DNA of 64,000 bases from Muscardinus avellanarius (GCA_963383645.1 OY726565.1:26018966-26082965); one strand, 5' to 3'. Positions 33,220 to 43,669 are shown, counted from the stretch's first letter. The notes: a model not told the origin generated them from the letters alone. Translations and numbers: made by a program.

Positions 33220-33428
33220 CCGGTGTGGTGGCACACACCTGTAATCGCAGTACTCGGGAGGGTGAGGTTGGAGGATGGCAGGTTTGAGGCCAGTCTTCAC
33301 AACTTAGCAAGAACCTCAGTAATTAGTGAGACCTGTTTCCAAATAAAGTATAAAATAGGTCTGGGAGTATAGCCTGGAGGTAGAAAAGCCCCTGGGTTCC
33401 ACCTCCAGTACCACAAAAATAAATAAAT
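33220..33428 (+). mobile_element. B1-dID SINE
   Basis: CCGGTGTGGTGGCACACACC start, GGGAGTATAGCCTGGAGGTAG ID half, (AAAT)n tail. Confidence 0.9.
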
Positions 33429-33535
33429 AAGTTAAAATAGGGTGGGGTGTAGATCAGAAGTGTACCATTTTTGCCCCTGGGTTCAACCCCTCAGTACCAA
33501 TAAATAAGTAAATAAATAAATAAATAAATAATTTA
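33429..33535 (+). mobile_element. ID-half fragment
   Basis: GGTGGGGTGTAGATCAGAAG through CCCTCAGTACC with an (AAAT)n tail; no B1 half. Confidence 0.75.
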
Positions 33536-33539
33536 AAAT

Positions 33540-34065
33540 AAAATGGAAATAACCATCTTTCTGAAGCAGTTGGCATTGATGTGTATCCTTAGTTCTCTGT
33601 TTCTCTTCTGGCCATACCTTATCTCTCTTTTCAGTGGTTCACCTTTCTCTGTCTACTCCTCATGTAGTGGGCAATCCTCAGAGTCCTTTGATTTTTTTTA
33701 CCTTCTTTGTCTACATCTTTTCTCTGGGAGAAAAATAATCTATCCTGTGGCTTCTATGAACATTTAAATGAAGATGATCTTAAAGGACTCTTAAACAGTG
33801 CTAATTTTTCTCTAGAACTCTAGAAGCAGATATACACTATCTACATATATGGATCCACATGTTCTATGGACATCTTAAACTTAATATATCCTCAAACAAT
33901 TGCCTCGTTTTAACTGACCCCAAAATCTGTACTATACCATCTGTTCTTTTTTTCCCCTTTCCTTTATAGAGTCATGTTTTGCAACAGAATGACCAACATA
34001 GGACAGACCTAAAAATATCTGAGTGTGCAAAAGAGGATATAGTGGTCTCTCATACAAATGGGAGA
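33540..34065 (+). mobile_element. L2-like ancient LINE, upstream piece
   Basis: TATGGACATCTTAAACTTAATATATCC and ACTGACCCCAAAATCTG match the part of the old LINE that precedes the piece at 35270. The two would be one element interrupted by a SINE and the translocase retrocopy. Inference from order and orientation. Confidence 0.4.
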
Positions 34066-34069
34066 CCAT

Positions 34070-34140
34070 GTATGTATACATACATATATGTGTATATATG
34101 TATATACACATATAATGTATATATATATATATATTTTTTT
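34070..34140. repeat. (TATG)/(TA)n repeat
   Basis: Imperfect ATGTATACATACATA and TATATATG units merging into the T head of the next SINE. Confidence 0.85.
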
Positions 34141-34335
34141 TTTAGTACTGAAGATTGAACCTTGAGCACCCTATCTACAAGCTACATCTTTAGTCCTATT
34201 TTATTTATTTTTTATTTTGAAACAAGGTCTCCCTACATTGCTGAGGATCTAAGTTGCTGAGGCTGTCCTTAAACTTGTGATTCTCCAGTCTCAGCCTCCC
34301 AAGTACTGAGATGACAGGGGTGTACCACATCTGGC
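34135..34335 (-). mobile_element. B1-dID SINE, old
   Basis: TTTTTTTTTTAGTACTGAAGATTG; B1 complement ending CACATCTGGC; heavily mutated. Confidence 0.85.
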
Positions 34336-34396
34336 TATACCATCACACCTAGCTTATGCGATTCTTCTGGTTCTCATTTCTAGTGAGGAGATACAC

Positions 34397-35220
34397 TCAG
34401 ATTATACTCTTCAATTCACTGTACACAAAAACCTCTGCCCCCGATATCTATGTGAATGTTAAATCATACCCTCTTGAAGAAAATTTTGCTTTTTTAGATT
34501 TTGTTAATCTTCCCAACAAACAAGTTTCCTCATGCACAAAACGTTGGCTCCTTTGCACCCCTCCCTACAGGGTGGAAGGGTTAATGGACCATGGGTCTGT
34601 GTATTCATTAAGCTCACTATGCTGTGAGTGCTTTGCGGGTCATGGAGCAAACTTTGGCCCTTGATGAAGTGGGAAGCCAGATTATGATGCCGTGCACTGA
34701 GATGTATGGGCTTGCCATTGGGCTCCAGATCCCATCAATTGGGTGATCTTTACCAGGTGATCTCTCAGGTTGTGGAACTCCTGCTCTGTATCTGATTTCC
34801 CAGTGTCAGTGACCAGATGGGTTCTGGCAAAATCTGGGGAGTAGATGAAGCAGAGAGGGTGGCTCTGGACATTTGCTGGTATTTTGCCAGATTGCTAACA
34901 AAATACCTCCAGAACTGAATGTTCTTGTCCACACCCCCAGGAACACCTGTGTGCACTTACCCACTGAGGAAAAGCTGAGGACTTGTGTGGGGAAACACAG
35001 AATCATGCTGACTAGGCTGCCCAGCCAGCAGGACAGAATGCCCACTTCCTGGCCACGCAGACGATGTAGCCTCTGGGAGCTGTCAGCTGTGATCTGCTCA
35101 GGGCTGTCTTGTCTGCTGTAGCAGCTGACTGCTCTGTTGTAGCCACAACCATCTTGCATATGTTGGTGGTGATGCCACCAGCCGGAAGTCCTTGATAAAG
35201 GAGATGGTCTGTTATATCAT
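34397..35220 (-). pseudogene. SLC25A6 (pseudogene): Processed pseudogene of an ADP/ATP translocase, ANT3-like
   Basis: The parent exchanges ADP for ATP across the mitochondrial inner membrane. Reading the minus strand, the start codon is at 35220-35218 and is followed two codons later by TAA. SISF/KDF-type N-terminal text, EQITAD (near 35099), FPTQVLSF (near 34994), GGVDKNIQFWRYFVSNLA (34935-34880, another frame), DFARTHL-like, EFHNLRDHLVKIT and a final YSELKSII before TGA at 34397-34399 follow in family order. The span is about 824 bases against about 897 in the family, with several frameshifts and stops and no introns, so it is a dead retrocopy. KSDTEQEF/LVKIT and the YxELKxxI ending favour ANT3 over ANT1, ANT2 or ANT4. 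A short 5'UTR remnant may extend to about 35262. No poly-A tail or target duplication was found. Confidence 0.88.
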
Positions 35221-35269
35221 GGCGACAGACTGGGCAGTAGAGCCGGCAGGGAGCTGAGAGTTATGGCCA

Positions 35270-36095
35270 GCCAGCTCAGCCCTACTAGAACTAGACCAAA
35301 AGGCTTACCCCATCTATTCTTTATCTGGGTTAATGGCATTACCATTTACCTGTTTCCCCATTTAGAAACCTTGGTGTCATTCTCACCTTCTTTCTCTCAC
35401 CCCCCACATATAGTCATCTGCCAAATCTTGCTTCTAATTTTAAAACATCATTTGATTCTGTCTCTTCCCAACTCCATGCTATTGGCTTAAAATAGCCTTC
35501 ATTATATGTCTTCTCTGGACCATTATTGCAACAGCACCGTCATCTGTTCCCCTGATAACAGATTTCCCCCATCCATATTCCCTAGGTTGCCATTGCAGTT
35601 ACTGAGAACAAAGCTCATGAAATTATTTTCCCCCGTGAAAGCCTCTGTTGGCTTTGTATGCCCATGGGATTCAAACCCTGTAGCTTAGTTAGAAAGCTCT
35701 TAACCCCTTGGCCCCAATCTACCTTTCTGCCTGTTCTTTTCTACCTTCAAAGTTCTCTGCACACAATCTAGTTCCTGTTGTCTCAGATTTTCCCTACTTC
35801 TACTCTATAACCCGATACTTTAAAAAGTCTATACATATTTTCCCCAAGCTATTCCTTTTTCTTCCCTTTATCTCATTTGCTTAAAAAAATATTATCTGCC
35901 AAAAAACAAGTTTAAGTTCATCCCCTAAGTGAAGCATTCCCAGGTCTCTCAGGATATGTTCCTTTTGCTCCTAGCATACTTTGTATTTGTTACAGATTTT
36001 ATACTGTGGGCAATGTTTCTATTTACATGTTTGTAAGCTTCTAATTAACAGTGAAAAGGACAAAAGTTGTTTGATAAATATTGAGGAATGAATGC
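35270..36095 (+). mobile_element. L2-like ancient LINE, downstream piece
   Basis: GGTTAATGGCATTACCATTTAC, AACCTTGGTGTCATTCTCACC, CTCACCCCCCACATATAGTC, then CTTTCTGCCTGTTC and AAATATTGAGGAATGAATG at the end. It directly abuts the translocase retrocopy. Confidence 0.55.
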
Positions 36096-36114
36096 AATGC
36101 TTTTCTCCTCCCAA

Positions 36115-36322
36115 GATGCTTTTTGTTGTAGTGCTGGGGTTTGAACTAGATGCATTCTACCTCCAGGCTACAACTCCAGTCCCATATTATTTTTTATTTG
36201 GAAACAGGGTCTTGCTAAATTGCTGAGAGCCTCACTAAATTGCTGAGGCTGGTCTTAAACCAGTGATCCTGGTCTTAGCTTCCCAAGTAATAGAATTACG
36301 GGTGTGGGCCACCACACCCACC
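36115..36322 (-). mobile_element. B1-dID SINE, old
   Basis: TTGTAGTGCTGGGGTTTGAAC; B1 complement ending CACCACACCCACC. Confidence 0.87.
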
Positions 36323-36647
36323 TCCAAAGTTGCTTTTGATATTACAATTCCTTTTTTCTCCTTTCTTCCTGTTATAGCCTTAATGTACAATTCAACTGAA
36401 ACTCAGATTTTAATAACTTCTAAGCTGACTTTCTATGACAACATTATTCAGTTACATAGCTCTTACCTGTGGCTATTAAGCATTTGAAATTTGGCTACTC
36501 CAAATTGAAATGAACTGCAGGTGTATAATACACACAATGAATACTGCATTTTGAAGACAATATAAAAATGAGACTGTAAATATATCATTAATACTTTTGA
36601 TATTATTTACATATTGAAATATTTTGGATATATTGAGCTAAAATATA

Positions 36648-37003
36648 CTTTTTTTGGTGTGTGTGGTACTGGGGATTCAACTCAGGGGCATTGTACCTCT
36701 GAGCTATATGCCCAGCCCTACTATTTTTATTCTTTATTTTGGAACAAGGTCTCACTAAGTTGTAGACAGCCTCACTAAGTAGCTGAGGCTGGCTGCAAAC
36801 CTGTGATCCTTCTGTTTCAGCCTCCCAAATACTGGGATTACAAGCATGCACCACCCTGCCTGGGTAGTTTTTTATTTTGAAACAGGATCTCACTAGGTCT
36901 TAGAGTTTCACTAAGTTGCTGAGACTGGCCTTGAATCCTTGATCCTTCTGTCTCATCCTCCCAAGTACTGGGATTACAGGTGTACACCACCACAACTGGC
37001 CTA
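36648..37003 (-). mobile_element. Two adjacent B1-dID copies (one complete, one half)
   Basis: Complete copy 36648-36866. A second B1 half (36867-37003) begins at TTTTGAAACAGGATCTCAC and has no ID half. Confidence 0.85.
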
Positions 37004-37029
37004 AAAATGCACTGTTAAAGTGAATTTCA

Positions 37030-37227
37030 AAAAGCCAGGTGTGGTGGCGCACGATTGTAATCCCAGCATTCGGGAGGCTGAGACCTGAGGATTGTGGTTC
37101 ACAGACAGCCTCAGCTACTTAGTGAGACTCTGTTACAAAATAAAGAATAAAAAATAGGGCAGGTGGTGTAGCTCAGAGGTCGAATGCTCCTGGGTTCCAA
37201 CCCCAGACCCGAAAAAAAAAAAAAAAA
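37030..37227 (+). mobile_element. B1-dID SINE
   Basis: AAGCCAGGTGTGGTGGCGCACG; ID half GGTGGTGTAGCTCAGAGGTCG; A17 tail. Confidence 0.92.
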
Positions 37228-37229
37228 GA

Positions 37230-37440
37230 ATTTCAAGATGGGTATGGTGGTGCATGCCTGTGGTTCCAGTACTCAAGAGGCTGAGAAAAAGAGGTTGCAC
37301 GTTCAAGACCAGCCTCAGTAGCTTAGCAATACTCTCAACAACCCAGCAAGACCCTTTCTTAAAAAAAAAAAAAAGGCTGGGGGTATAGTTCAGAGGTAGA
37401 CCGCCTCTGGGTTCAATCCCCAGAACAAACAGAATTTTAC
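37230..37440 (+). mobile_element. B1-dID SINE, old
   Basis: Same orientation, immediately following. GATGGGTATGGTGGTGCATG; A-rich linker; ID half GGGTATAGTTCAGAGGTAG. Confidence 0.88.
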
Positions 37441-37444
37441 CTTT

Positions 37445-38390
37445 TTCAGTTGTTAGTTGTAGCTACTATAATATTTAAAATTTACCTATATGGCATACAT
37501 TTTATTTCCATTAGGCATTGCAGCAACCCTTCAATCTCCTGTAGGGCATTTCTTGGTGGTAATCTGGTCTTCTGAATACTTACTTTTCCTGAGTACTTAC
37601 AGTGCTAAGCAGAATTTTCAGGGAGAAGTGGGAGCAGTAAAACAATGACATTTGTTAAGTGGCTACTGGTGGACTAGCTTTCCCCAAAGATCCTTCTTAC
37701 TAAGCTACTAAGTTGAGGAATCTACAGGTTTTCTATTGTCAATTGGACCAAGGCAAAATTCTCTCTCTGGTTCCCTATCTTCCATAATGCTCTCCTACTT
37801 GATTCATCCAGCCTCATTTCTTGCTAACTCCTAAGTATTACCCCTGTGTTCCGATCTGCTTCCTAAGCTTCTTGAAGTATTGATGTTTTTGTGCATGCTG
37901 CTCCTCCCTTCCTAGTTCTTGTTGAAATCGAGTTGGTCTCCAGGACATGGCTACTATGTTCTACCTCCCACATGATGATTCTTCTGTTTACTGAAATGCA
38001 CCCAATATCCCTCTAATTATTGTCAGCTTTTTGTGGCTTAAGCTTTACTTTGTTCAAGAACTGAGCATCTCTATCTATTCTATTTAATTCCAAAGGCATT
38101 GTTGAGCTCTTGTGCCAAGAATAAGGCTAGTTAGGCATGAGGGTCATCTCTGTCCAAGGCTGAGCATAGGAACCAGCTTCACAAAATAGTAAGACATAGA
38201 TTCCTGTTTGTGGCAAATCGGCCTCACCACAGGTAAAGGCCATGTTTATTCTGCTCACATAAGCACCATATTAGACATTTGAAATAACCCACAACATGGT
38301 GAATCATCCAAACTGCCTTATCCAGAATTCAAACCAATGAGCCTAGTAAGGAGCTCTGGGCTATAATCAAGAGTGTCTTCTTTCCCAAGT
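37445..38390. other. Intergenic, nothing recognised
   Basis: Pyrimidine-rich stretches suggest old LINE remnants around 37720-38120, but no family is certain. Confidence 0.3.
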
Positions 38391-38395
38391 TCTCG

Positions 38396-38466
38396 TTCTC
38401 CTCCTCCTCCTCCTCCTCCTCCTCCTCCTCCTCCTCCTCCTCCTCCTCCTCCTCCTCCTCCTTCTT

Positions 38467-38516
<50 letters not shown>
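38396..38516. repeat. (CCT)n(CT)n pure pyrimidine tract
   Basis: 121 consecutive pyrimidines: about 21 CTC/CCT units, a CTTCTTCTTTT joint, then about 23 CT units. Lies about 1.1 kb upstream of the SMAP1 start codon. Confidence 0.97.
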
Positions 38517-38520
<4 letters not shown>

Positions 38521-38534
38521 AAGATCATTGTTTA

Positions 38535-38714
38535 GCCGGGCGTGGTGGCGCATGCTTGTAATCCCCGCGTTTGGGAGGCAGAGACAGGAGGATGGCTCAG
38601 GTTCGAAGCCAGCTAAGAGACCCTGTTTCCAAATTAAAATATAAAAAATAGGTGTCTGAGAGTGTAGCCCGGAGGTAGAAGGGCTTCCAGGAACCCCAGT
38701 ACCACCACCACCAC

Positions 38715-38751
<37 letters not shown>
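38535..38751 (+). mobile_element. B1-dID SINE, young subfamily, intact B box
   Basis: GCCGGGCGTGGTGGCGCATG, B box GGTTCGAAGCC at 38600-38610, GGGCTTCCAGGAACCCCAG, (CCA)n and about 36 A. Near-matching direct repeats ATCATTGTTT / ATCACTGTTT (38524 and 38752). Confidence 0.94.
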
Positions 38752-38755
<4 letters not shown>

Positions 38756-38849
38756 CTGTTTGTAACAGCTTGTTAAAATTAACACTCCCTGGTGTTTGCC
38801 TCTTTGGCCACACCTTCTCCTCATCATGTTAGGAATTATTGCCAGGTGT

Positions 38850-39035
38850 TCTAGACTGGGAGCCAGGCTGCTTTGGACTGAAATCTCAGCTTCTACTGAG
38901 TGACTCTGTAACCTGGGAAAGTTTCTTGAGTCTTACATGTCTCATCTTCCTCATCTCTATAAGGAGAGTAACAATATCATAGGGATCACGTGAGTGAAGA
39001 GTTGCTGGCACTCAATATATATTAACCCTCAATAC
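38850..39035 (+). mobile_element. MIR SINE
   Basis: CTAGACTGGGAGCCAGGCTG, then TGAGTGACTCTGTAACCTGGG, TCATCTTCCTCATCTCTATAAG and GGATCACGTGAGTG are the classic MIR order. Confidence 0.75.
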
Positions 39036-39325
39036 ACGTCACGAACAGGTTTTTTTCTTTTCTCTGAAATTTAAGAAATGAGGATTCCTATTTTATTCCC
39101 TGATGTCTCTAGGTTCTAGAACAGTGTCCATTTCAAAACTGCAGATGGATAAACGTCGAAGGGATGAATAGATCCACCTAATGTTATTTCTGCATTTCTA
39201 ATGTGTCAACAAAAGCAAAGCCAAGGACATGGGTGAAAGTCGCCTTCTTATAGAAGGTCTCCTACTGCCTGCTCGCTCGCTCTAAGCCCTCAGGGACAGT
39301 CACATTTCTGAAGGTGGGAAACAGA

Positions 39326-39390
39326 GGGGGCGGAGCCCTGGGCGGGGCCGGGCGCGGGGCGGGGCGGAGGGGCGGGGCGGGTGGGGCGGG
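39326..39390 (+). promoter_or_regulatory. GC-box cluster (Sp/KLF)
   Basis: At least five GGGCGG / GGGGCGG words in 65 bases, including GGGCGGGGC at 39340-39348. Confidence 0.8.
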
Positions 39391-39400
39391 GCGCATGCGC
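39391..39400. promoter_or_regulatory. NRF1 site
   Basis: The perfect palindrome GCGCATGCGC, followed by AGT, matches the NRF1 consensus and sits just downstream of the GC boxes. Confidence 0.8.
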
Positions 39401-39432
39401 AGTGTGCCGCGCCCGTCCTTCCTGCGCGCCGC

Positions 39433-39440
39433 CCGGAAGC
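39433..39440 (+). promoter_or_regulatory. ETS/GABP site
   Basis: CCGGAAGC matches the ETS-family core in CpG promoters. Confidence 0.65.
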
Positions 39441-39657
39441 CGCGCGCCGGCCCCTCCCCCTGGCGCTCGGGCGGAGCGAGCGGGCCGGCGGGGCCAGGAG
39501 GCGGGACACGTCGGCGCCGCCACCGCCGCCGCCCCTCCCCTCCGGCCGCCGCCGCTTCCTGGGCGCAGTCTGCCGGCGGCTCCAGGTGTCCGCTCGGCCC
39601 GGCCCGGCCCGGTCAGCGCCCGCCGCCCGCCGCCCCGGCCCCGCGCCCGGCCCCGCC

Positions 39658-39775
39658 ATGGCGACGCGCTCCTGCCGGGAGAAGGCTCAGAAGCTGAACG
39701 AGCAGCACCAGCTCATCCTGTCCAAACTGCTGAGGGAGGAGGACAACAAGTACTGCGCCGACTGCGAGGCCAAAG
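39658..39775 (+). CDS. SMAP1: SMAP1, first coding exon (ArfGAP)
   Basis: SMAP1 is a GTPase-activating protein for Arf6 that also binds clathrin and acts in endocytosis (family knowledge). This exon encodes residues 1-39: MATRSCREKAQKLNEQHQ, a helical stretch, then NKYCADCEAK. Cys33 and Cys36 are the first two of the four zinc ligands of the ArfGAP zinc finger (CxxCx16CxxC). The paralogue SMAP2 starts with different residues (MTGKSV-type), so SMAP1 is firm. ATG lies in a strong Kozak context (CCCGCCATGG). The exon ends after the first base of codon 40 (AAAG/GTAGC), leaving a phase-1 intron; the expected next residues begin GPRWASWN. Nothing is broken in this part. Confidence 0.97.
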
Positions 39776-40860
39776 GTAGCGCGGAGGCGCCGTCGCCCCC
39801 GGGGCCTCCCGCGGCCGGTGACCTTCCCGCGGCGCGGCCTGACGCGGGGCCGGAGGATGGCGGGCGGGCGGCGCCCCTCCTCGCTCGGCCCGCGGCGACC
39901 CGAGCCCCGCCGGCCTCCCGAGCGAGCCCACCCCCGCGCCCCGGCGGGCGCCGGCCTGCCCTGCCGCCCGGGTGGGGCGCCCCGGGCCCCGCCGCCCCTC
40001 GCCCCGAGTGACCGCCGCCGCCGCTCCGGGCTGGGTGGCTCCGTGTCCAGGGTGGAGCGCTACCTGCCTGCCCACCTGACAGCCTTTGTACCGTGCTCTT
40101 GCTGCTGCTCCCAGAACAGGAGTGTGGCGGTCCTTTTTGGTGGGTTGGGGTTTGGCTGAGTAAAACAACAGAGGAAGGGTCTTTATTATTAGAAGTAGTA
40201 TTGTTTTTTAGCCTTTCTGTTAGCCAGAATGAAAAGAATTTCTTTACACGAGTCTTTTAGACAGTGGGCTTATGTTCCTGAAGATTTTGTTAGTCTCAGA
40301 CCAGCTATTTTGGGAGTATATGTGGACACTGTTTTGTCTATCTCATAAACATTGAAGGTGCATTTTAAAGATCTAGAGGTGCAAAAGACGTCATTTTAAT
40401 TTGTTCAATTGGAGGGTTCTGAAAGAGCCTTTGAAATAGATATACTATTTTTAGCTGATATGTTTTGTGTTTGGAGATCTGATTTATATTTAACAGTCTT
40501 GTAAGCAATCTCATGGGGAAAAATGTTCAGATTGAAAAAGACAGAACCTTTCATGTAGTTAAGAAAAGTTCCTAATTGTAAGTTAGTTTATTTAAGTATT
40601 CAGTGAGAAAAAGGTACTTCCTCAAAGCAGGAGGCAATCTGAGGGAATGTTAAGATTTCTGCATTATTTGGCTAGACTTTTCTTGAAGATTTGCTGTTTT
40701 TTGTTAATACTATATAAATGAGACATTTTGCAGTAGACTGAGAATATTTGATTAGACTGAGCCACACAACATCACCAAGTTACTTCCCTATAATAAATAA
40801 CAGGTACTAGATTAATGGGAGAATCGTGGGAGTATTGTAACTAGATCATCTCAGACAGCA

Positions 40861-41262
40861 TTTTTTTTTTTTTTTTTTTTTGGTGCTACTGGGGGTGGAA
40901 CCCAGGGGCTATACTCCTAGACCTATTTTTTTTTTTTTTTTCGGTACTGGGGTTCCTGGAAGCCCTCCTATCTCCGGAGTACACTCCCAGATCTATTTTA
41001 TATTTTTTATTTGGAAACAGGGTCCCTTAAGCCAGCGAGACTGGCTCCAAACCAGCGCTATCCTACTGTCTCCACCTCCCAAGCGCGGGGATTACAAGCG
41101 TGCGCCACCACCCCCGGCCTCCTAGACCTATTTTATATTTGGAAACAGGCTCTAAGTTGCTGAGAGCCTCACTAAGTAGCTGAGTCTGGCTTCGAACTTG
41201 TGTGATCCTCCTGTTTCAGCTTCCCAAGCGCTGGGATTACAAGCGTTCGCACCACACCCTAC
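40861..41262 (-). mobile_element. Older B1-dID SINE hosting a younger one
   Basis: Bounded by TCTCAGACAGCA at 40849 and 41263. The outer ID half is 40861-40929 and its remainder 41119-41262. Confidence 0.93.
40930..41118 (-). mobile_element. B1-dID SINE, young subfamily, nested
   Basis: Perfect 16-bp direct repeats CTCCTAGACCTATTTT at 40914 and 41119, the linker of the host SINE. Has GGGGTTCCTGGAAGCCC and AAGCGCGGGGATTACAAGCG. Confidence 0.95.
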
Positions 41263-41622
41263 TCTCAGACAGCAGTTTTCAACATCATAACTTGAGTCAA
41301 CCATTATGTTTATCCTATATAATCTTCAGTTAACCAGTTTAAAGAAAAAAGCCCGATATGCCTGATTCATGTAGTAATATTTGCTTGTCTGATATTTGGT
41401 TATGTGTGTGGTTTTTGGTAATACTGTACTGTTTGAGGCGCTGTTATTTGCTTATTGTACTAGTAAAACACTCAAATCTTTAAGAGTCAGAAAATGAAAG
41501 AAGTTATATTATGTCATTTTGAGTAATGAATAGCATGATTAAGTAGATATGGTGGTAAATACTAAGTTTGTTCATTAAAAGTTGAATAATTGTTTCAGTA
41601 GTTACCGTTTTATATTGAAATT

Positions 41623-42246
41623 ATTTTTTTGGTACTGGGGATGGAACTCAGGGGCATTGCACCTCTGAGCTACACACCCCTAGCACTATTTTTCAGTATG
41701 TTTGTTTATTTATTTACTTATTTATTTATTTTTGTGGGTCTGAGGATGGAACCCAGGGGCATTTGACCTCCAATCTACACCCCCTGCCCTATTTTTTCTT
41801 TCTTTCCATATATATATAATATATATAATATATATATAATATATATATTATATATATATTATATATATATTATATATATATATATTTATTTATTTATTTT
41901 GTACTGGGGATGGATGGAACCCAGCGGCTTTCTACCACCGGGCTATATTCCCAGACCTATTTTATATTTTATTTGGAAACAGGGTCTCACTAAGTTGCTG
42001 AGAGCCTGAGTAAGTAGCTGAGGCTGGCTTCAAACCTGTGCGATCCTCCTGTCTCGGCCTCCCAAGTGCGGGGATTACAAGCGTGCGTCACCACGCCTGG
42101 CTTTATTCTTTATTTTGAAATAGGGTCCCACTAAGTTGCAGAGGGCCTCAGTATGTAGCTGAGGGTGTCTGAGAACCGAGATCCTCAGGTCTCAGTCTCC
42201 CCAATGCTGGGATTACAAACCAGTTTGTAATCTCACCATGCCTGGC
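41623..42246 (-). mobile_element. Triply nested B1-dID cluster
   Basis: Outer ID half 41623-41700 (its B1 half appears lost). A second copy has its ID half at 41720-41800 and its B1 half at 42102-42246. A third, complete copy is at 41883-42101. A (TA)n tract (41812-41884) lies at the inner junction. Confidence 0.8.
41812..41884. repeat. (TA)n tract
   Basis: About 73 bases of TATATA with periodic AT phase changes; strongly self-complementary. Confidence 0.95.
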
Positions 42247-42259
42247 CTGAAATAATTTT

Positions 42260-42459
42260 TTTTTTTTTTTTTTTTGGTGGTACTGCGGTTCCTGGAAGCC
42301 TTTCTACCTCTGGGCTACACTCCCAGACCTATTTTTACATTTTTATTTGGAAACAGGGTCTCCTAAGCCAGTGCACGCGGCTGGCTTCGAACCTGCGCGA
42401 TCCTCCTGTCTCTGCCTCCCAAGCGCGGGGATTACAAGCGTGCACCACCACGCCAGGCG
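42260..42459 (-). mobile_element. B1-dID SINE, young subfamily
   Basis: Poly-T, GCGGTTCCTGGAAGCC, CpG-rich B1. Perfect 17-bp direct repeats TGGCCTGAAATAATTTT at 42243 and 42460. Confidence 0.96.
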
Positions 42460-42961
42460 TGGCCTGAAATAATTTTAAAGTAATCTATGTTCATACTTCT
42501 TTCTCCAAAAAAGAAGATATATAAAGTTAGACTTTGATTAGTATTTCACAAAAAGTACAGGTTTTTAGAAGCTTCTATTAGCCACACATTTTTTTTTTAA
42601 TTTACTTTTTTGTGAGTGGAGGGGAGAGATTCGTGTACTTCTTAAAATAAAATGTTTTACTTCTGGCATGAAGATTAGGAAACATTTGTTTTGCTTACTG
42701 TTTGTATTGCCACTGAAATCAACCAGTATATGTTGAATGAATGTCTTTTTTATTTTGGCTTTGTTTGGTCCTTGTTCATTTTTTTGTTTTTGAGAAGTGA
42801 GAATAGTTAAAGGGTGCAAATTGAAGGGCATGTACTCTGCAGTCATGACTTAGGTTTTTTCCTTGTTGATCCAAAATGTAGAATAATGTTAAAATTATCT
42901 TGTAAATTACTTCATTGTCTGATTTTGATTATTCAGGAAAATATTTTACAGGTGGGGCCGC

Positions 42962-43178
42962 TCCCTCCCACCCTTTGTGATACTAGGGATGGAACCCAGG
43001 GACATTCTATCTCTGAGTTAAATCCCCAGCCTTATTTATTTTTTTTATTTGGAAACAGGGTCTTGCTAAGTTGTGGAGCACTTTACTAATTTGCTGAGGC
43101 TGTCCTTGAACCTATGATTCTCCTTTCTCAGCCTCCTAAGTACTTGGTTACAGATGTGTGTAACTCTGCCCTGCTACT
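42962..43178 (-). mobile_element. B1-dID SINE, old
   Basis: TTTGTGATACTAGGGATGG to CTCTGCCCTGC, CpGs lost. Confidence 0.85.
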
Positions 43179-43399
43179 TCTTTTATATTTTAAGTAGAGT
43201 TGATTTTATAGTAGAGGTAATTGAAAAATTTGATATGATTGGGCAATTGTTAGACTTAAGTATATTTTTGAAAGTTTTTGTATCTTTGTGCCCATTATAA
43301 CATCCTCTTATAATAGAATTATTGCCTTGCTACATGATTTTGGTGCAATTATATATGGCAGATGACCTAATAAATGTAGTGAAAATTTTGATTAAATGT

Positions 43400-43665
43400 A
43401 CTTTATTTACTTATTTATTTTGCAGTATTGGGAATGGAACTTGGCATTCTTTTTTTTTTTTTTTTTGTGGTACTGGGGATGGAACGCAGGGGCAGTTTAC
43501 CTTCAAGCTTCACCCCAGCCCTATTTTTATCTTTATTTTGAAACAGGGTCTCACCAAGTTGCAGAGGACCTCACTAAGTAACTGAGGCTGGCTGAGAACC
43601 TGCGATTCTCCTGTCTCAGCCTCCCAAGTACTGGGATTATAGAGTGTGCCATCGTGCCCAACTTA
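43400..43665 (-). mobile_element. B1-dID SINE inserted in the end of an older one
   Basis: An ID remnant (GCAGTATTGGGAATGGAAC, 43423-43450) is followed by T18 and a full copy (43451-43665). Confidence 0.85.
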
Positions 43666-43669
43666 CATA

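Larger units (their letters stand above)
39320..40075 (+). promoter_or_regulatory. SMAP1: CpG island and promoter of SMAP1
   Basis: Sharp jump to GC-rich, CpG-dense sequence around the first coding exon, ending near 40075. No TATA box is seen, as usual for a broad housekeeping promoter. Transcription probably starts around 39430-39560, inferred from site positions. Open frames on both strands across the island reflect base composition, not extra proteins. Confidence 0.93.

Noticed and set aside
34806..35159. 117-codon frame as a possible gene
   Set aside because: It is one of several frames of the translocase retrocopy, which has frameshifts and stops.
38318..38561. Poly-Pro / poly-Gly frames
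   Set aside because: Both strands of the (CCT)n tract; no flanking coding signal.
39586..40011. A 141-codon frame starting upstream of and including the SMAP1 start
   Set aside because: The upstream ATG is out of the SMAP1 context and the frame reads through the splice donor at 39776; the conserved protein starts at 39658.
39290..40168. Several 77-151 codon frames on both strands in the CpG island
   Set aside because: GC-rich sequence lacks stop codons; only the 39658 frame matches a known protein, and it is spliced after 39 codons.
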